DNA from: Pseudophaeomoniella oleicola
Taxonomy: Eukaryota > Ascomycota > Eurotiomycetes > Phaeomoniellales > Phaeomoniellaceae
Direction: 5' to 3'
DNA: 64,000 bases
NCBI GenBank assembly: GCA_003868215.1
Contig: QWDQ01000003.1
Location: 248,001-312,000, forward strand
Shown here: positions 44,389 to 55,038 of the stretch, one piece after another
Position numbering within the stretch: position 1 is the stretch's first letter
How the letters are laid out: the number at the start of each line of letters is the position of its first letter
The notes under the pieces: model-generated
Databases searched by the model: none
What the model was told of the DNA's origin: nothing
The model's input: the letters and a program-made list of their open reading frames with translations, nothing else
Position numbers and translations under genes: made by a program

Positions 44389-46372
44389 ATGCCGGAATCA
44401 CGTCCGCATAAACGCCTCCGACGACAGATCACAGAAACAACGACTGAAGACGACGACGATGCTAACGGCGAGTATGATACCATCTATGTGAAATCTCACG
44501 AAGCATCTAAAGCCAGGTCAGTCATCTCCACCCCTCTTTTCCTTTGCATTCCAAGTACTTGTCTGTCGGTTCCTACAACTGGGTCCTGCCATCGGCTCAG
44601 AATGCGCGTTCATCATCAGCTCAGGAAAACCACATTGACGACGGTAAAATCAAACCGGCTTGTCATTTATCATCTCATCCCTTCTCCCAAAATATCATTA
44701 TCGGTGTATTATGTTGCAGCAACTCCAGGGACCTTGTCTCATCTGATGGCTGTCTATGATGTCCCTGCTTGAATCATCGTGATCGAGATGATCTGTCTTT
44801 CAATTGAGCGCTGACGCTTTGTCCTGAACGTCTTTTGTCTGCTCGTGTGGTCTTGCCATCTCGCAATTGAACAATCTGAGCACTTATGATAATTTCGTCT
44901 ACACCTGAAACTAACATATCCTCAACCTGACAGTTCTCCGAAAGCCACGCAATCGGTGGCAATGTCCCGATCCAGAAGATCGGGAGCTTCCGCTGTATCC
45001 CCATCTGCACTCACGCCATCCGTCACTGTATCTCGATCACCTTCAGGTTCACCGGAAGAACGTCGAAGGAGTATTAAACTCAACTTCAAGATGCCAGCTA
45101 GTAAGCTTCGCGAGGTCACTGGTGTCTCCAATTCTACTTCTCAAAGAAAGAGTGTTGCCGCCAACTCCCGGGATTCATTTGAGGGAGGTGAACTTGTGAG
45201 AGGTCCTAGGAGCAGTCGAAATCAGAAAAAGCTCGTAGACTACAGTGAGGAGGTTGACGAAGATGAGGAGGAAGAGGAACCAGAACCAGAAGAGGACGAA
45301 GATTTGGACGACTTTGATCAGGTTGGGGCTGAAGCCGAGGGTGGAACTGATGATGAAGACATAGAAATGGAAGACGCTCCCCCGGCGGTGTCTTCAACGA
45401 CTGTCAAGTTCAGAACTCCAAAGGCACCCCCATCAAAGCCAGCGCCGAGAAGCACTCCGAGGTCTACACCGAAAGAGACCTCCAAGCCTGCTCCGAAGGG
45501 GACTGCAGCAAACCCAGCTACCGTTAAACCAGTGGAAGAAAAGGAAATGGAACTTGATCCCGACGACGACGAACTTTCCGACGAAGAAGACTTAGAAGAG
45601 GATGAGGACGAAGAGGAAGAAGAGGAAGATATAGAAGGCGAGCAAGAAGATGAAGATGCTGAAGGGGAAGACGACGACGAAATCGGCGGTGATACAACAC
45701 TTGTAACGGCTGCAGATCAAGACGAGCTCGACGATAGTGAAGACGGGCTTGGCGGTGGCTCCCGTGGAAGTACGCCTGACTACGCGCGTCTGACTAAACG
45801 GCAGCGTGGGAGAGGCGAAGAGGAAGGTGCATTTCTTGCATTGCCAATGGAACCGCAGATTAAGAAACATTTCACTGCGGAAGAGCATCGGATGAGAAGG
45901 GCTGAGATGGCAAGGAGGAGGAAAAATCTAAGTGAGAAGAGAAACGAAGAGGAAAAGGTATGTATCTTCCAACAGACCGTGGACTCACTCTATCAAGTGA
46001 CTCCCGGCTAACCAACCTCTCCCCGGTGTTTTTTTACAGATGACAACAATAAACAAACTTCTCAAAAAGCAAACCACCAAAAAGCGAGGCAAATCCCTTG
46101 CGCCTGACGCCCTTGCCGCTGCCGCCGCAACATCCGCCGCTACAGCAGACACAAGCGACGCCGAAGCCGACCGACAGACCCCAGAGGAAGTAGAGTACCA
46201 AAAGGCCGATCCGCTGTTCGTTCGCTGGGTCAACAACCGCGACGGATGCAGAGTCGGGGTGCCGGAGGAGTGGTTGGGGAAGAAGGTTGGATGGGTCTTT
46301 GGTGGTGGTGGTGGTGGTGGTGGCAATGAGAGAAATGGTGGTATGGGCTTAGTGGTCGAAGAGGTTCCTTGA
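44389..46372 (+). CDS. IES2: INO80 chromatin-remodelling complex subunit IES2 (PAPA-1 domain)
   Basis: Three exons, 44389-44516, 44934-45957 and 46040-46372, giving 494 residues. It activates the INO80 nucleosome-remodelling ATPase (yeast Ies2, human INO80B). The N-terminal ~100 residues are basic and Ser-rich with SIKLNFKMPASKLREVTG. The middle is a long Glu/Asp-rich region. The PAPA-1 segment follows: HFTAEEHRMRRAEMARRRKN, then EKRNEEEKMTTINKLLKKQ, continuous only after removing intron 2 (82 nt). The C-terminal part has VRWVNNRDGCRVGVPEEWLG, then a poly-Gly run from a GGT repeat (about 46299-46323). Intron 1 is long (417 nt, CTAAC branch point); exon content inside it cannot be fully excluded. 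Confidence 0.9.
46299..46323. repeat. (GGT)n tract in IES2 coding sequence
   Basis: About eight GGT/GGG-type units encode a poly-Gly run near the IES2 C-terminus; length changes stay in frame. Confidence 0.85.
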
Positions 46373-48013
46373 TTGGGTGATAGGAATTCGTGAGGGGAGC
46401 AAAAGAAAAAGAAAAGAATAGTGGAAAAGAATAGAAGAGGTTGAGGTGAGAGAGAAGAGAAGGGGCTGAGTAGTTGTAGTAGTATAATAGAAACATTGCC
46501 TCTGTAATTATAACATCCTTTTTTGAATCTACTTCAAATCCCTTTTTCGATTGGAAACTGAACCGGACTGAACTAGAGATTGCATCACGTCAACTCACAT
46601 GGACCATGAAGACGAACTCGACCAGCCCAATACAAACAAGTATCAGAAATGGTACTGGAGGGGGGGAGGGAGGGGAGTTTCACATGGCAAGTGAAAAGTG
46701 ACGACTACTCGACAACGATTCTCAGACGGTATGTATATATACATATATATGTATGTATACCCTTCACCATAGCTATATAATCATTTCTCTCCCCCTTGGG
46801 CTCTACCTGTCTATATGTCTTCGGACAAGACAAAAATGGCCCACTCTCGTCGCGAGATGTTTGCTTGGGGTTTTGGATGGAGATGGGAGTTGGTACTATG
46901 TGTGATGTGCAGAGGGAAGGGGGAGGAGCGAATGAATGAAATGAGAAAGGGGAAGAGAGACGGCTAGATATGGTAGGTATCGTATTCTCGTTCGATGATG
47001 GGGGAGGACTACCATATCGGTCTCATTTCATTTGGGAGGGCGGGAGGGCGGTGTTGGTTCCTTCTCTTTCTTAAACAGGAAATACTGAGAGCTTTCCGGG
47101 TTGACGTTTGGATGTATATATATATGTTGATTTGTTGGAAGGACTACTCGCTCAAATGGTGGCTTTGTGTCTGGTGAAAGCCAACGGTTGAGCAGTGGAG
47201 TCTTTGCATGTGAAATGTGACGCAGAAACGTCTTTTCACGATATGGTTTTAGAGAAACAAAGCACTAAGCATCTTCCACCTGTCGTTCTCAATGTAACAA
47301 CTTTTGACACATTCAAAAATAGTGGTCACTGACGGTCAAGGTGACAAATCCCTCCCAAAAGAACAGTTCCAGATCCATTCCAATATGAGCGTCCATGAGT
47401 ACCTATCACTGTATTACCATTTTTGGACTCACCAGATCTAGTCTCACTGGACACTTCCTCCATGCCGGTCCGCCTTGTCCACCCTTCGATATCCGCTCCG
47501 TTATCGCTTAATCGATAGGTGAAGAGCAGAGTGAAGCCACGCTTTGTCACGGATACCGCGACAATAGCAGCGATGGTCTTGGATCTTATTCAGAGACCAG
47601 AGTTGCCTGTCAAAACAGTCAACGACCATTTACTCCTCGACTCATAGCTGCCTATTACAACCATCTGACCGCCACATCTTGTACCACTCTCCGGACATAC
47701 ACAGCCCACCTGATCAAGATTAGTCAAAGAGTGACGATTGGGTATTTGCGAGTTCATTCAGTAGCGAGAACGATTGTACGTAGATTGCCTTTTGCGGTGT
47801 TGTCCCTATCTCAGCTTGTTCGCATCTGACTGAATGTGAAGACTTGTAAACGAACACCTCGTTTTCTTCAGGTCAGCGATATCAGTGTATATCACGACGG
47901 GTCTGGAAACGTCCGAAACCAACGAACGACGACCAAGAACAGGTCTATCGATCTGCAGATTAGCCCTTCACAGCACATCCTAAGGTGTTAGAATTCGGCA
48001 AAGAATCGTCACC
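46373..48013. other. intergenic, IES2 to unknown basic protein
   Basis: 1.6 kb without a supported gene. It has an alternating AT/GT tract (TATATATACATATATATG, about 46733-46760). A minus-strand stretch at 47326-47760 has two open segments in one frame (55 and 74 codons) separated by a stop; they show no family signal. Confidence 0.45.
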
Positions 48014-48958
48014 ATGGCTTACGTACACCCTCGAAATAGAACGTATTGGCCACCTAGACGCCGCGGGGTCCGTGGAGGACGGCAACAGCCTACCTTCCGC
48101 TCGGAATCCGAAGAATGGCCTACCATTGATCAATCCAATGCCTTGCAGTCCAACAACAGCGATGGTGCGGAGAGTCCTCGAGTGAACGCTCCCACACGAC
48201 CCCGGGGACCACAATTACCAGCCCATAGACGATCGGAGTCGACAGGGCTATCACCGAATACCAAAGCCAAAACATGGAAGTCGCCTGAACAGGCCGAGAA
48301 AGAGAACTTCGAAAGATTGGATAAACTGACCAAGTATTTCTGCCCAAAATCTCCGTTCGTAGCAAAGACATTTCCAGAGTGGCTTGCTCACGTAGAGGCT
48401 ATGAGACAAGCCGAAAAGATCAAACTCATCAAGACTATTGAGAGGAAAACCGCGTCCAAATCAGCATCCCGTGTCGTTCCGGCAATTCCAGCATTCTTGG
48501 AGAATCCAGCATTCTTCGATGGAAGGTCTACAGTGTTATATGAGCGAACGATTTGGTCGGTCGAACCGTTGCGCGAGGAAGCACCCTGGCCTTGTGGAGA
48601 TGAGCTCAGGACCGATGGACCAAATCGTTTGAAAAGTAGCCCGAAATTCGGAAGGTTTCTGCCAACTCCACGGAAGGCATCGAGCTCGGAAGCGCCTTCG
48701 ACAGGAGCCGTGGCTCAGAGGACCGTGGGCGAGAAACTGACAACGCCGACAGTCACGAGCGTGACGGAAAACACACAGCAACGACAAACATTGAAACCAC
48801 TCTCCGACTTCGATGTGGTTGGGCCACTTGCTATCGACAAGACGATCCGACCAATATTCCTCGAATACCGTTTGGGAGGATTAGTCAGGTCGTTCTGGGA
48901 TCCGATAACCGACAGGGCAGTGGGATTCATTGATCAGCTTGAAAAGGACATGGTTTGA
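48014..48958 (+). CDS. basic protein of unknown function
   Basis: Intronless, 314 residues, ATG in a good context (GTCACCATGG). The N-terminus is Arg/Gly/Trp-rich (RTYWPPRRRGVRGGRQQ), suggesting RNA or nucleic-acid contact. A helical charged segment lies at ~90-140 (LDKLTKYFCPKSPFVAKTF, then PEWLAHVEAMRQAEKIKLI). Later WPCGDELRTDGPNR and FGRFLPTPRK look motif-like. A more ordered end (IRPIFLEYRLGGLVRSFWDP) closes the protein. Codon use and length argue for a real gene. I do not recognise a family. It is in tandem with, and 487 bp upstream of, DPH3. Confidence 0.72.
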   Translation: MAYVHPRNRTYWPPRRRGVRGGRQQPTFRSESEEWPTIDQSNALQSNNSDGAESPRVNAPTRPRGPQLPAHRRSESTGLSPNTKAKTWKSPEQAEKENFERLDKLTKYFCPKSPFVAKTFPEWLAHVEAMRQAEKIKLIKTIERKTASKSASRVVPAIPAFLENPAFFDGRSTVLYERTIWSVEPLREEAPWPCGDELRTDGPNRLKSSPKFGRFLPTPRKASSSEAPSTGAVAQRTVGEKLTTPTVTSVTENTQQRQTLKPLSDFDVVGPLAIDKTIRPIFLEYRLGGLVRSFWDPITDRAVGFIDQLEKDMV

Positions 48959-49445
48959 GAGGTCCTCTCGCCAGTGCATAATGCACATTTGGACTGCTGG
49001 ACAATTTGAAGTTGCAGGAGACAAGATCCGGCAAGATTGGACTATGAGGACGGCCTTTTATGGGAAATTGGGGAATTGGTTTTGGTTTCGTTAAGCATTG
49101 CAGATTCAGATATTCATCAACGTCGCTATCACAGCATTTTATTCGCGAGAGCTTGAGAAGTCCTGCATGAGAGGTTTTCTGGAGGAATGAGGATTGTGGG
49201 TAGTTCACAGATTGCAGGATGTCTGCACCAAGTTGTAAATGGGTGACGGAATGTCGTCCGTCCATAGAACCGGCAGTAGCCGCTTAGAACCACTTCTCCG
49301 CATAATTCTCCAAAGCGCATATCATATGTTTTCTGCTTTTTTTTTTCAAAGGACTCACAGACCAAGACCAGCCTATGGCTCAGCTACACAAGTGACACTT
49401 GAAGACTTCCTACTTAGTGGTCTGGTGGTAGTACGCCTTTTCACG
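48959..49445. other. intergenic, unknown basic protein to DPH3
   Basis: 487 bp; 3' UTR of the preceding gene and DPH3 promoter. A 10-nt T run is near 49339. No gene seen. Confidence 0.5.
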
Positions 49446-49763
49446 ATGGCGGACGACTTAAATATCTATGACGAAATTGAGATCGAAGACATGACCTTTG
49501 ACGAAAACTTACAGATCTACCACTACCCTTGTCCATGTGGCGATCGGTTTGAAATTGCGATTGCCGATCTGAGAGACGGTGAGGAGGTTGCGGTGTGCCC
49601 AAGTTGTAGTTTGATGATCAAGGTCATCTTTGATGTGGTATGAGAGACCAGGATGAATAACACCCTGGCAGATAATGCATGGACTGACGAGGACTTTCAG
49701 GATGAGCTGCCCAAAGAGAACGAGCCTGATAGCGCGGCACCCGCATTGACGGTCCAAGCCTAA
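49446..49763 (+). CDS. DPH3: diphthamide biosynthesis protein 3 (CSL zinc finger)
   Basis: Two exons, 49446-49637 and 49701-49763, giving 84 residues. DPH3/KTI11 donates electrons to the DPH1-DPH2 radical enzyme that starts diphthamide synthesis on EF2, and also works with Elongator in tRNA wobble-uridine modification. The CSL zinc-finger ligands are visible: YPCPCGDRF and [15 protein letters not shown] (Cys-x-Cys and Cys-x-x-Cys). The N-terminus [16 protein letters not shown] is acidic, as in the family. The 63-nt intron (GTATGA...GACTTTCAG) replaces a premature stop with a short [10 protein letters not shown] tail. Size matches the family (~80-90 residues). Confidence 0.95.
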
Positions 49764-50490
49764 GACATTCAGGTGAACAACAATGGATCAAGCGCACAGA
49801 AGACAATAAGCGATCCACTCCAACCCCTGGTGTCGTCATACATTGGCAGACGGTCATACCAAGAGAAAGTCACAACCCTGCGCCGCTCGGCATCTGTCGC
49901 AGGTTCGGCAGTGGTACACCCGTGATGCACGAAGGGGTCGGTCCCTGACCCCGGATGTCCACCAGAAAGTCTAGTAACAGAGCAGGGCGGTCTACGAAAG
50001 ACCGGCACTGAAAGGTCCCAGAAGCGCGTGGTTCGCGTGTCTCGAGATTGTCACTAGAGCACTGCATTGCTCGTTGATGCGGTCAGGAAGGAGCAAGGGC
50101 CCCGAGAGCCACCCGGAAGTGGAGCCACTACCAGCAATGGAGGTCACCATAATACTACTGCTAACGTAGAGCGCTCTTACGGCGACACTATGGAAACGCT
50201 ATGGTAATTATGACAGGATGACACAACAAAGGGGGAGGTATTATGAAATGTTACAGATCTGCATGACTAGAGCGATGCGGCTTTGGGTATCCAATCAACT
50301 CAGACCGCATTCTATTAGTACTAGCTCTCGTCGCAGATCTCATGACGGGATTGAAATATAGGCAATAAAGCTATACATTGAATCAAATATTCGCATCAAG
50401 TTTCGTTTGACCTGAGGCGTTGCTCTTGCTAGCCGCGAAACATGGGAGCGGTGTATATCGTGACACGCAATTGATACCATATCTTCTGCC
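49764..50490. other. convergent intergenic with GC-rich hairpins
   Basis: 727 bp between two stops. From about 49878 to 50072 several short GC-rich inverted repeats follow one another (GGGGTC/GACCCC at 49934/49947; GGTCT/AGACC at 49989/49999; GAGCA/TGCTC at 50057/50068). No coding signal. It could be a structured 3' UTR or a non-coding RNA; I cannot assign a family. Confidence 0.35.
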
Positions 50491-51413
50491 TCACTGAGCT
50501 GCTGTGCCAGCTGCCGGAGCACTAGGCGCAGGTCGAGCAGCGGCTCTCCTTCCCCTGTCGACACGTTAGTACAACTTACACGATTCGGGCACACTTGGGG
50601 GTAGCCTTACATGACATTTCTCGATATAAAACTGATCAGGATCATGAAGACGAAGCTCGGAATCTTGCTGAATCCGTACACAGCATAGCCGACAGGGTGG
50701 AGCAATCCAAAGACCTTCAGTTGGCCGTTGATTGGGTGGAATGGGCCATCGTAGCGGTATGTTTCTCTCGCAGCACCAGTCTTGGGGTCATTCTCCTGGG
50801 CGAGATATTCTTCACCTTCATAGAATTTCACAATATCTACTGCTGTTGTCGCGCTAGTGTTCAGAGGCTTGACGTACAATGGCGTAAGCGCTGGTGACTG
50901 GCCCGGAGCGGGCACTGGGACTCGGAAAAGCCAAAGAGAAGGGATCCCGGCGGCCCATGTTGTACAGAGAAGGCCTTGACGTTCGCAGTCAAGAATGCCA
51001 AAGTTTGGCGATTTTGGAAGAGCCGAAAGAATTGGAACAGATTCCTGGGATTTGTCAGCGCAAGTCCTCAGAACGTTTGCTGCGACACTTACATTCCAGG
51101 CTTGATCAGTTCCTGCACAACGACCGTAGCACGTCGCATTTCCTCCAGTCACATAGATCAGCCAATCCTCAGGGCCGTCAGCTGGATCCTGAGACGATGG
51201 TTGCAGCTTTTGTTCATAGTTGGCAAGCGTAAACTTATGTACTCTCTTTGCGACGACTTTCGAGGCGCCCGCATCAATTGGTTCTTGGACAGCTGCAGGG
51301 ACATATTGCTTTGCTTTGCTGAACCAGCTTGCAGCCCTATCTTTGAGCGGGACCTGGTCCTGCGCGGCTATAGCAAGGGCTGGTAGAGCGAGAAGAACTG
51401 TGGAGAATCGCAT
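50491..51413 (-). CDS. secretory-pathway membrane protein with thioredoxin-like segment, unknown function
   Basis: Three exons, 51413-51093, 51044-50611 and 50554-50491, giving 272 residues. A signal peptide (MRFSTVLLALPALAIAAQ) is followed by EDWLIYVTGGNATCYGRC, with Cys95 and Cys99 as C-x-x-x-C. Then FGILDCERQGLLCTTWAAG and IPSLW resemble the strand order of a thioredoxin-like domain, though without a classic CXXC. A hydrophobic region (~222-250) near the C-terminus suggests a luminal domain anchored in the ER membrane, with an Ala/Pro/Arg-rich cytosolic tail after the last splice (TACTAAC branch point). Intron 1 (51045-51092) is 48 nt, in frame and stop-free, so retention would insert 16 residues. 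Function unknown. Confidence 0.85.
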
Positions 51414-52190
51414 CGTGGTTGAAGTCAGAAAAGGAGCGAAAAGGTGAAAGGGGGATTAAATTATGTAAGTAGATATTGAACGTAATGCCAGAACAAGGAG
51501 TGATGATAGAAGTGGCCGATGAAGTATACAATGATAGAAAGCAACCAACAGAGATTGATCAATTGCGCCTAAGAGTGAAGAAATGTTACTGGACAGCTGT
51601 CATAACCAAATCGAGTAGCTCGGATACAATCCTGGTGGAGCAGCAGAACAACAATTAGGATGAGCAATATGGAGAGCATGAATATTGCCAAGCAACGGGG
51701 AGATTATGTCATCAGAGCACGTGATAGCTGACTGAGAATCTGTCCGTCTCCCGTCTCGCCGTCACTTGGCGCCAAGGCTGCGTATTGCGGTACGATACGG
51801 ACTTGCTGCATACCGACGTTGAAACATTTTGGGATTTTCGTGTGGAGTGGATTCTCCTGGAAATTTGAAACACCAAAACATGCGGATCAGCCCTCAATTG
51901 ATCCTCTTAGGGCCTTGCCGTACTCCTTCACTGTCCGTCCTTCAGTGAAGGGTGAAGTCCTCCTAATATTGCGATTGGCGTGTTGATCACGATGATCTCT
52001 AGCATGATGTCTAAGTTACTGCGTACCTGCCCTTCTCCTGTCGGTCTTTTCTTTCTGTTTTCCTTCCCTTGCCCTGCATCTTCTTCCCTCCTTATGTATA
52101 CCAGTCGCTTGAGATATTTGTAGATATCTTACCTTCATTTCGAATGAGCTTCGCTTCTTCAACGTTTTGGACCGAGACCTTGCATCCAAA
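51414..52190. other. divergent intergenic region
   Basis: 777 bp upstream of two divergent secretory-pathway genes. No gene or repeat stands out. Confidence 0.5.
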
Positions 52191-53165
52191 ATGGTGTTCT
52201 CGGCCGCTTTCTACGTGATATCGCTCTCTTTAGCTCTCATATACCCCACTACTGCACACCTCGTACAAAGACAAGCTGCTGGCAGCGACTTTGCAACATC
52301 TTCATCTGCAATTCCCACGACTATCCTGACGGCTCCAACTGAAGAGACAGCTACAGGTGCACCCCTTCTTACTGCCACCGCCACGGCATCACCGACGTCT
52401 ACTGCAGCGTCCTTGCCCACATCTTCCACTACCAGTGTGGAAGAATGCCATGTTTCCGGTGGTCAAGATGCACCGTTCTGCAATCCGACGAGCGGCACAT
52501 CTATCACCGTTGACGACTCGTTCCATGTCACCTGGGACACGTCATACTTTACTTCAAATGCCACAGTGGCTATAGAAATCGTCCATTCCAATTCCTCTAC
52601 TACAAACGAGAGCCCCATCTTTACTACCGATCAGGTCGAGAATACCGTTGGCTACGTCCTCGTCGACCCGAAAGAATCTTGGCTTGCTGGTCAATCTTCG
52701 ATGAATGTCACCTTCAAATTTACGGTCTTGGAAGGAGGCAACGCTAATAATCAACCCACGACAATGACGGGCCCTGTCGTGACCTTCACCGATTCGAGCA
52801 ACGATGCTGAGAGTTCCGGGTCCCCGATGTCATCCCCGACAGACTCATCATCTTCGAAATCGACCAAAAACCTTGGACTGGTCGTGGGCTTGACGATAGC
52901 TCTTGCTTTCATAACGTTAGTCTGCGTGTCAGGCGTTTTCGTCTGGTATCGAAGATACAAGGCCAGGAACCAAGGATATGGCGTTCGACAGTCCCGAAGT
53001 CAACGAGTGGGGAGCCCTCTAGGCTCTTCAATGCATGGCAGTATGGGTGGGCAAGGCACAGTCAGGCTCGGTGGAATGCAATCAGCAAATGCTCCATTAC
53101 CAGCTCCTCCTCGACCACCCCGACCCGTCACAAAGGACATGAGTTCAGTGACGCCCAAGTTTTGA
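52191..53165 (+). CDS. single-pass Ser/Thr-rich cell-surface-type membrane protein
   Basis: Intronless, 324 residues from the ATG at 52191. Signal peptide MVFSAAFYVISLSLALIYP (to about residue 20). A Ser/Thr-rich stalk (~35-85) is likely O-mannosylated. A small Cys-containing domain follows: EECHVSGGQDAPFCNPTSG, then VDDSFHVTWDTSYF; several N-x-S/T sequons are present. After a second Ser-rich linker comes one membrane helix (GLVVGLTIALAFITLVCVSG, ~229-252). The cytosolic tail of ~72 residues begins RRYKARNQ and ends with a Pro-rich PPRPPRPVTK segment, a possible SH3 ligand. The layout recalls fungal wall-stress sensors such as Mid2, but there is no WSC domain. Role inferred only. Confidence 0.85.
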   Translation: MVFSAAFYVISLSLALIYPTTAHLVQRQAAGSDFATSSSAIPTTILTAPTEETATGAPLLTATATASPTSTAASLPTSSTTSVEECHVSGGQDAPFCNPTSGTSITVDDSFHVTWDTSYFTSNATVAIEIVHSNSSTTNESPIFTTDQVENTVGYVLVDPKESWLAGQSSMNVTFKFTVLEGGNANNQPTTMTGPVVTFTDSSNDAESSGSPMSSPTDSSSSKSTKNLGLVVGLTIALAFITLVCVSGVFVWYRRYKARNQGYGVRQSRSQRVGSPLGSSMHGSMGGQGTVRLGGMQSANAPLPAPPRPPRPVTKDMSSVTPKF

Positions 53166-53774
53166 ACATTTGCGAGCAATTAATGAAAGACCCTGGTGGT
53201 CGCTTATCTACGCACTGGCATGCAGCGATTGTAAGAAGTATACGGATCTTGCATTGCACTCTCCCCGGAGGAAGGGGGTTTGCACACGCGATGTCATTTT
53301 CGGAATCGGCGTTTGTATCAACATCGGTAACCCAGGGAAAAGTTATCTTAGCCCAAAAGGTCTATGGATCAAGGATGATGATACAACCAAAGCACAGAAA
53401 TACTCCTGAAAGAAAACTCCTTTCGTTATATAGGGTACCTCCCTACCTAACCTACATACCTACATTTTCCGTTATTTGTTGTACGGTACCTACATCATCT
53501 GTACCTTAATGTGGAATGCTTAGTCAAAACGCAGTATACCCCAGCCAGTCGTTGCAATAAAATATCTCCATAAACTGCTCTGGAGATTTCCTCGAATAAA
53601 GGGTTCGATTGTTGTCTCACGCATGACTTGATGATAGTATCAGAAACAACTCAAGCCTACCAGGTACCTACTGTAGATAATCACATACATACCTTATGTA
53701 GTAAGCAAACCTTGGTCCTAATTATTAAGACCTCCGAAATGTATCAAGGTTGTTGATACTACGTAATTAGTACA

Positions 53775-54044
53775 TACGGAGGTGTGCACCAAAAGTAGTT
53801 TCCTGTCCCAACAGCCAAGCTTTGTGGTGTTAAGAGTCATGTGCGTGGAAAGGCGTTGTATCCGGGTTGATCATGTTAACGTCAATCAATATAGGCGTCT
53901 TTATGCTTAAAAATTAGTTAAATGTAAACTTTAATCCCTAGAAGATGATTTATTGCCACGTACGCGGGAATCTTTACGATCACGCGTTTAATTAATCCTG
54001 GTCATTATAGCGCGGAAACCACTCTTTTGGTGTACACCTCCGTA
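53775..54044. mobile_element. non-autonomous TIR element (MITE), TA target duplication
   Basis: A 270-bp stretch bounded by imperfect terminal inverted repeats of about 30 bp. The left end reads TACGGAGGTGTGCACCAAAA and the reverse complement of the right end TACGGAGGTGTACACCAAAA (one mismatch in 20), then G..GTTTCC on both sides with small differences. TA flanks both ends, as in Tc1/mariner insertions. The interior is AT-rich and has no coding capacity. This fits a mariner-derived MITE; the parent element is not in the window. Confidence 0.75.
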
Positions 54045-54221
54045 CATTCATCACGTATCCCAGACCCTTACCACGGACTTGTTGAAGGGATTTTTAGTTT
54101 ACTTTCAAGAATTCCGCCCTCTTCCGGTGTGTTTCATCAGCCTTGTCTGGCCGGTATACCCCGGCTTCGATGTGGACAGAGGAGAAAGAACGCGGGATGA
54201 TAATAGAGGGCGGATAGATAT

Positions 54222-54304
54222 GTAGGTGAGGTAATACTTTAGATACCTATGGAGGTGAGGTAATACTTGAGATACCTATGTAGGTGAGGTAATACTTTAG
54301 ATAT
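54222..54304. repeat. 29-bp tandem repeat, about 2.9 copies
   Basis: The unit contains GTAGGTGAGGTAATACTTTA followed by GATACCTAT. Copy 2 differs at two positions (G for T near its start and TTGA for TTTA). It lies 180 bp right of the MITE. Confidence 0.85.
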
Positions 54305-55038
54305 GTAGGTTTCGTTTCAGTTTTTCAGCCCGTAAGCTGCACTGGTTGGATTTCTTGTGTTCGGATCTGTTGACTGACCGAATGCTGCCTTCGACCGTCC
54401 GATCCTCATTGGGTATGTCGTTCTTGATATCGGACCAGTCATCGTCTTATGTTGATCTTTATTCACACGTTTTGCTGATCCACAGATGGCCGGGTCGGTG
54501 GCGGTCACCTCAGTGGTCGATGGAGTTATAGAAGGATGTCAGGATGGGTTTCACTGTGACTGATATGATACTGGGGGAGGTCATCTGGGGAGACTGAATC
54601 GAAAGGTATGTGGAAAAGGAGGAAAGGTTGTATTCCTAGCTCGGAGACCAGCCATGCCTCTGCGACGGGTCGAGGAAAGGCTACAATCTCCTCGTACTCT
54701 GGTGTCTGCGACCTGGTGCATCCTACGATTTCATGAAACTACATCCTTTGGAACATGAGATCAATTGGTACACCCTTCAAGGATGCATCGTATAGTAGGA
54801 CTGTCTGGACGAGTTCAGACCATCAGCCTTAGGATCTAGAATGGAAGGATGTAGGATGGACTGCCATGATGAGATGTTCTTGCCATGTCCAAACTTCCAA
54901 TCATGTGGTCAGTCTTCTACCGAAAGCATGCCAGATCCCCTCTGTGCTACTGATAAAAGACGGGTTAGTACCTTGAGCTAATGCTGCGTCGCTCACTTCG
55001 AAACCTTCGCTGTAGCATCTTGAATCGATCAAAGCAGA

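Larger units (their letters stand above)
53166..55038. other. intergenic region with a MITE and a tandem repeat
   Basis: 1.9 kb without a supported gene; contains the elements listed separately (53775-54044 and 54222-54304), and TACCTACC-type words near 53440-53490 and 53665. Confidence 0.5.

Noticed and set aside
47326-47760. Two open segments on the minus strand that might be one small gene
   Set aside because: They are in the same frame but separated by a stop, and no consistent intron or family signal was found; a Cys-rich small protein could not be supported.
49878-50072. RNase P/MRP or SRP RNA
   Set aside because: Only a short GAAAGTC-like match and generic hairpins; the conserved core elements of these RNAs are not present. 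Kept only as a structured candidate.
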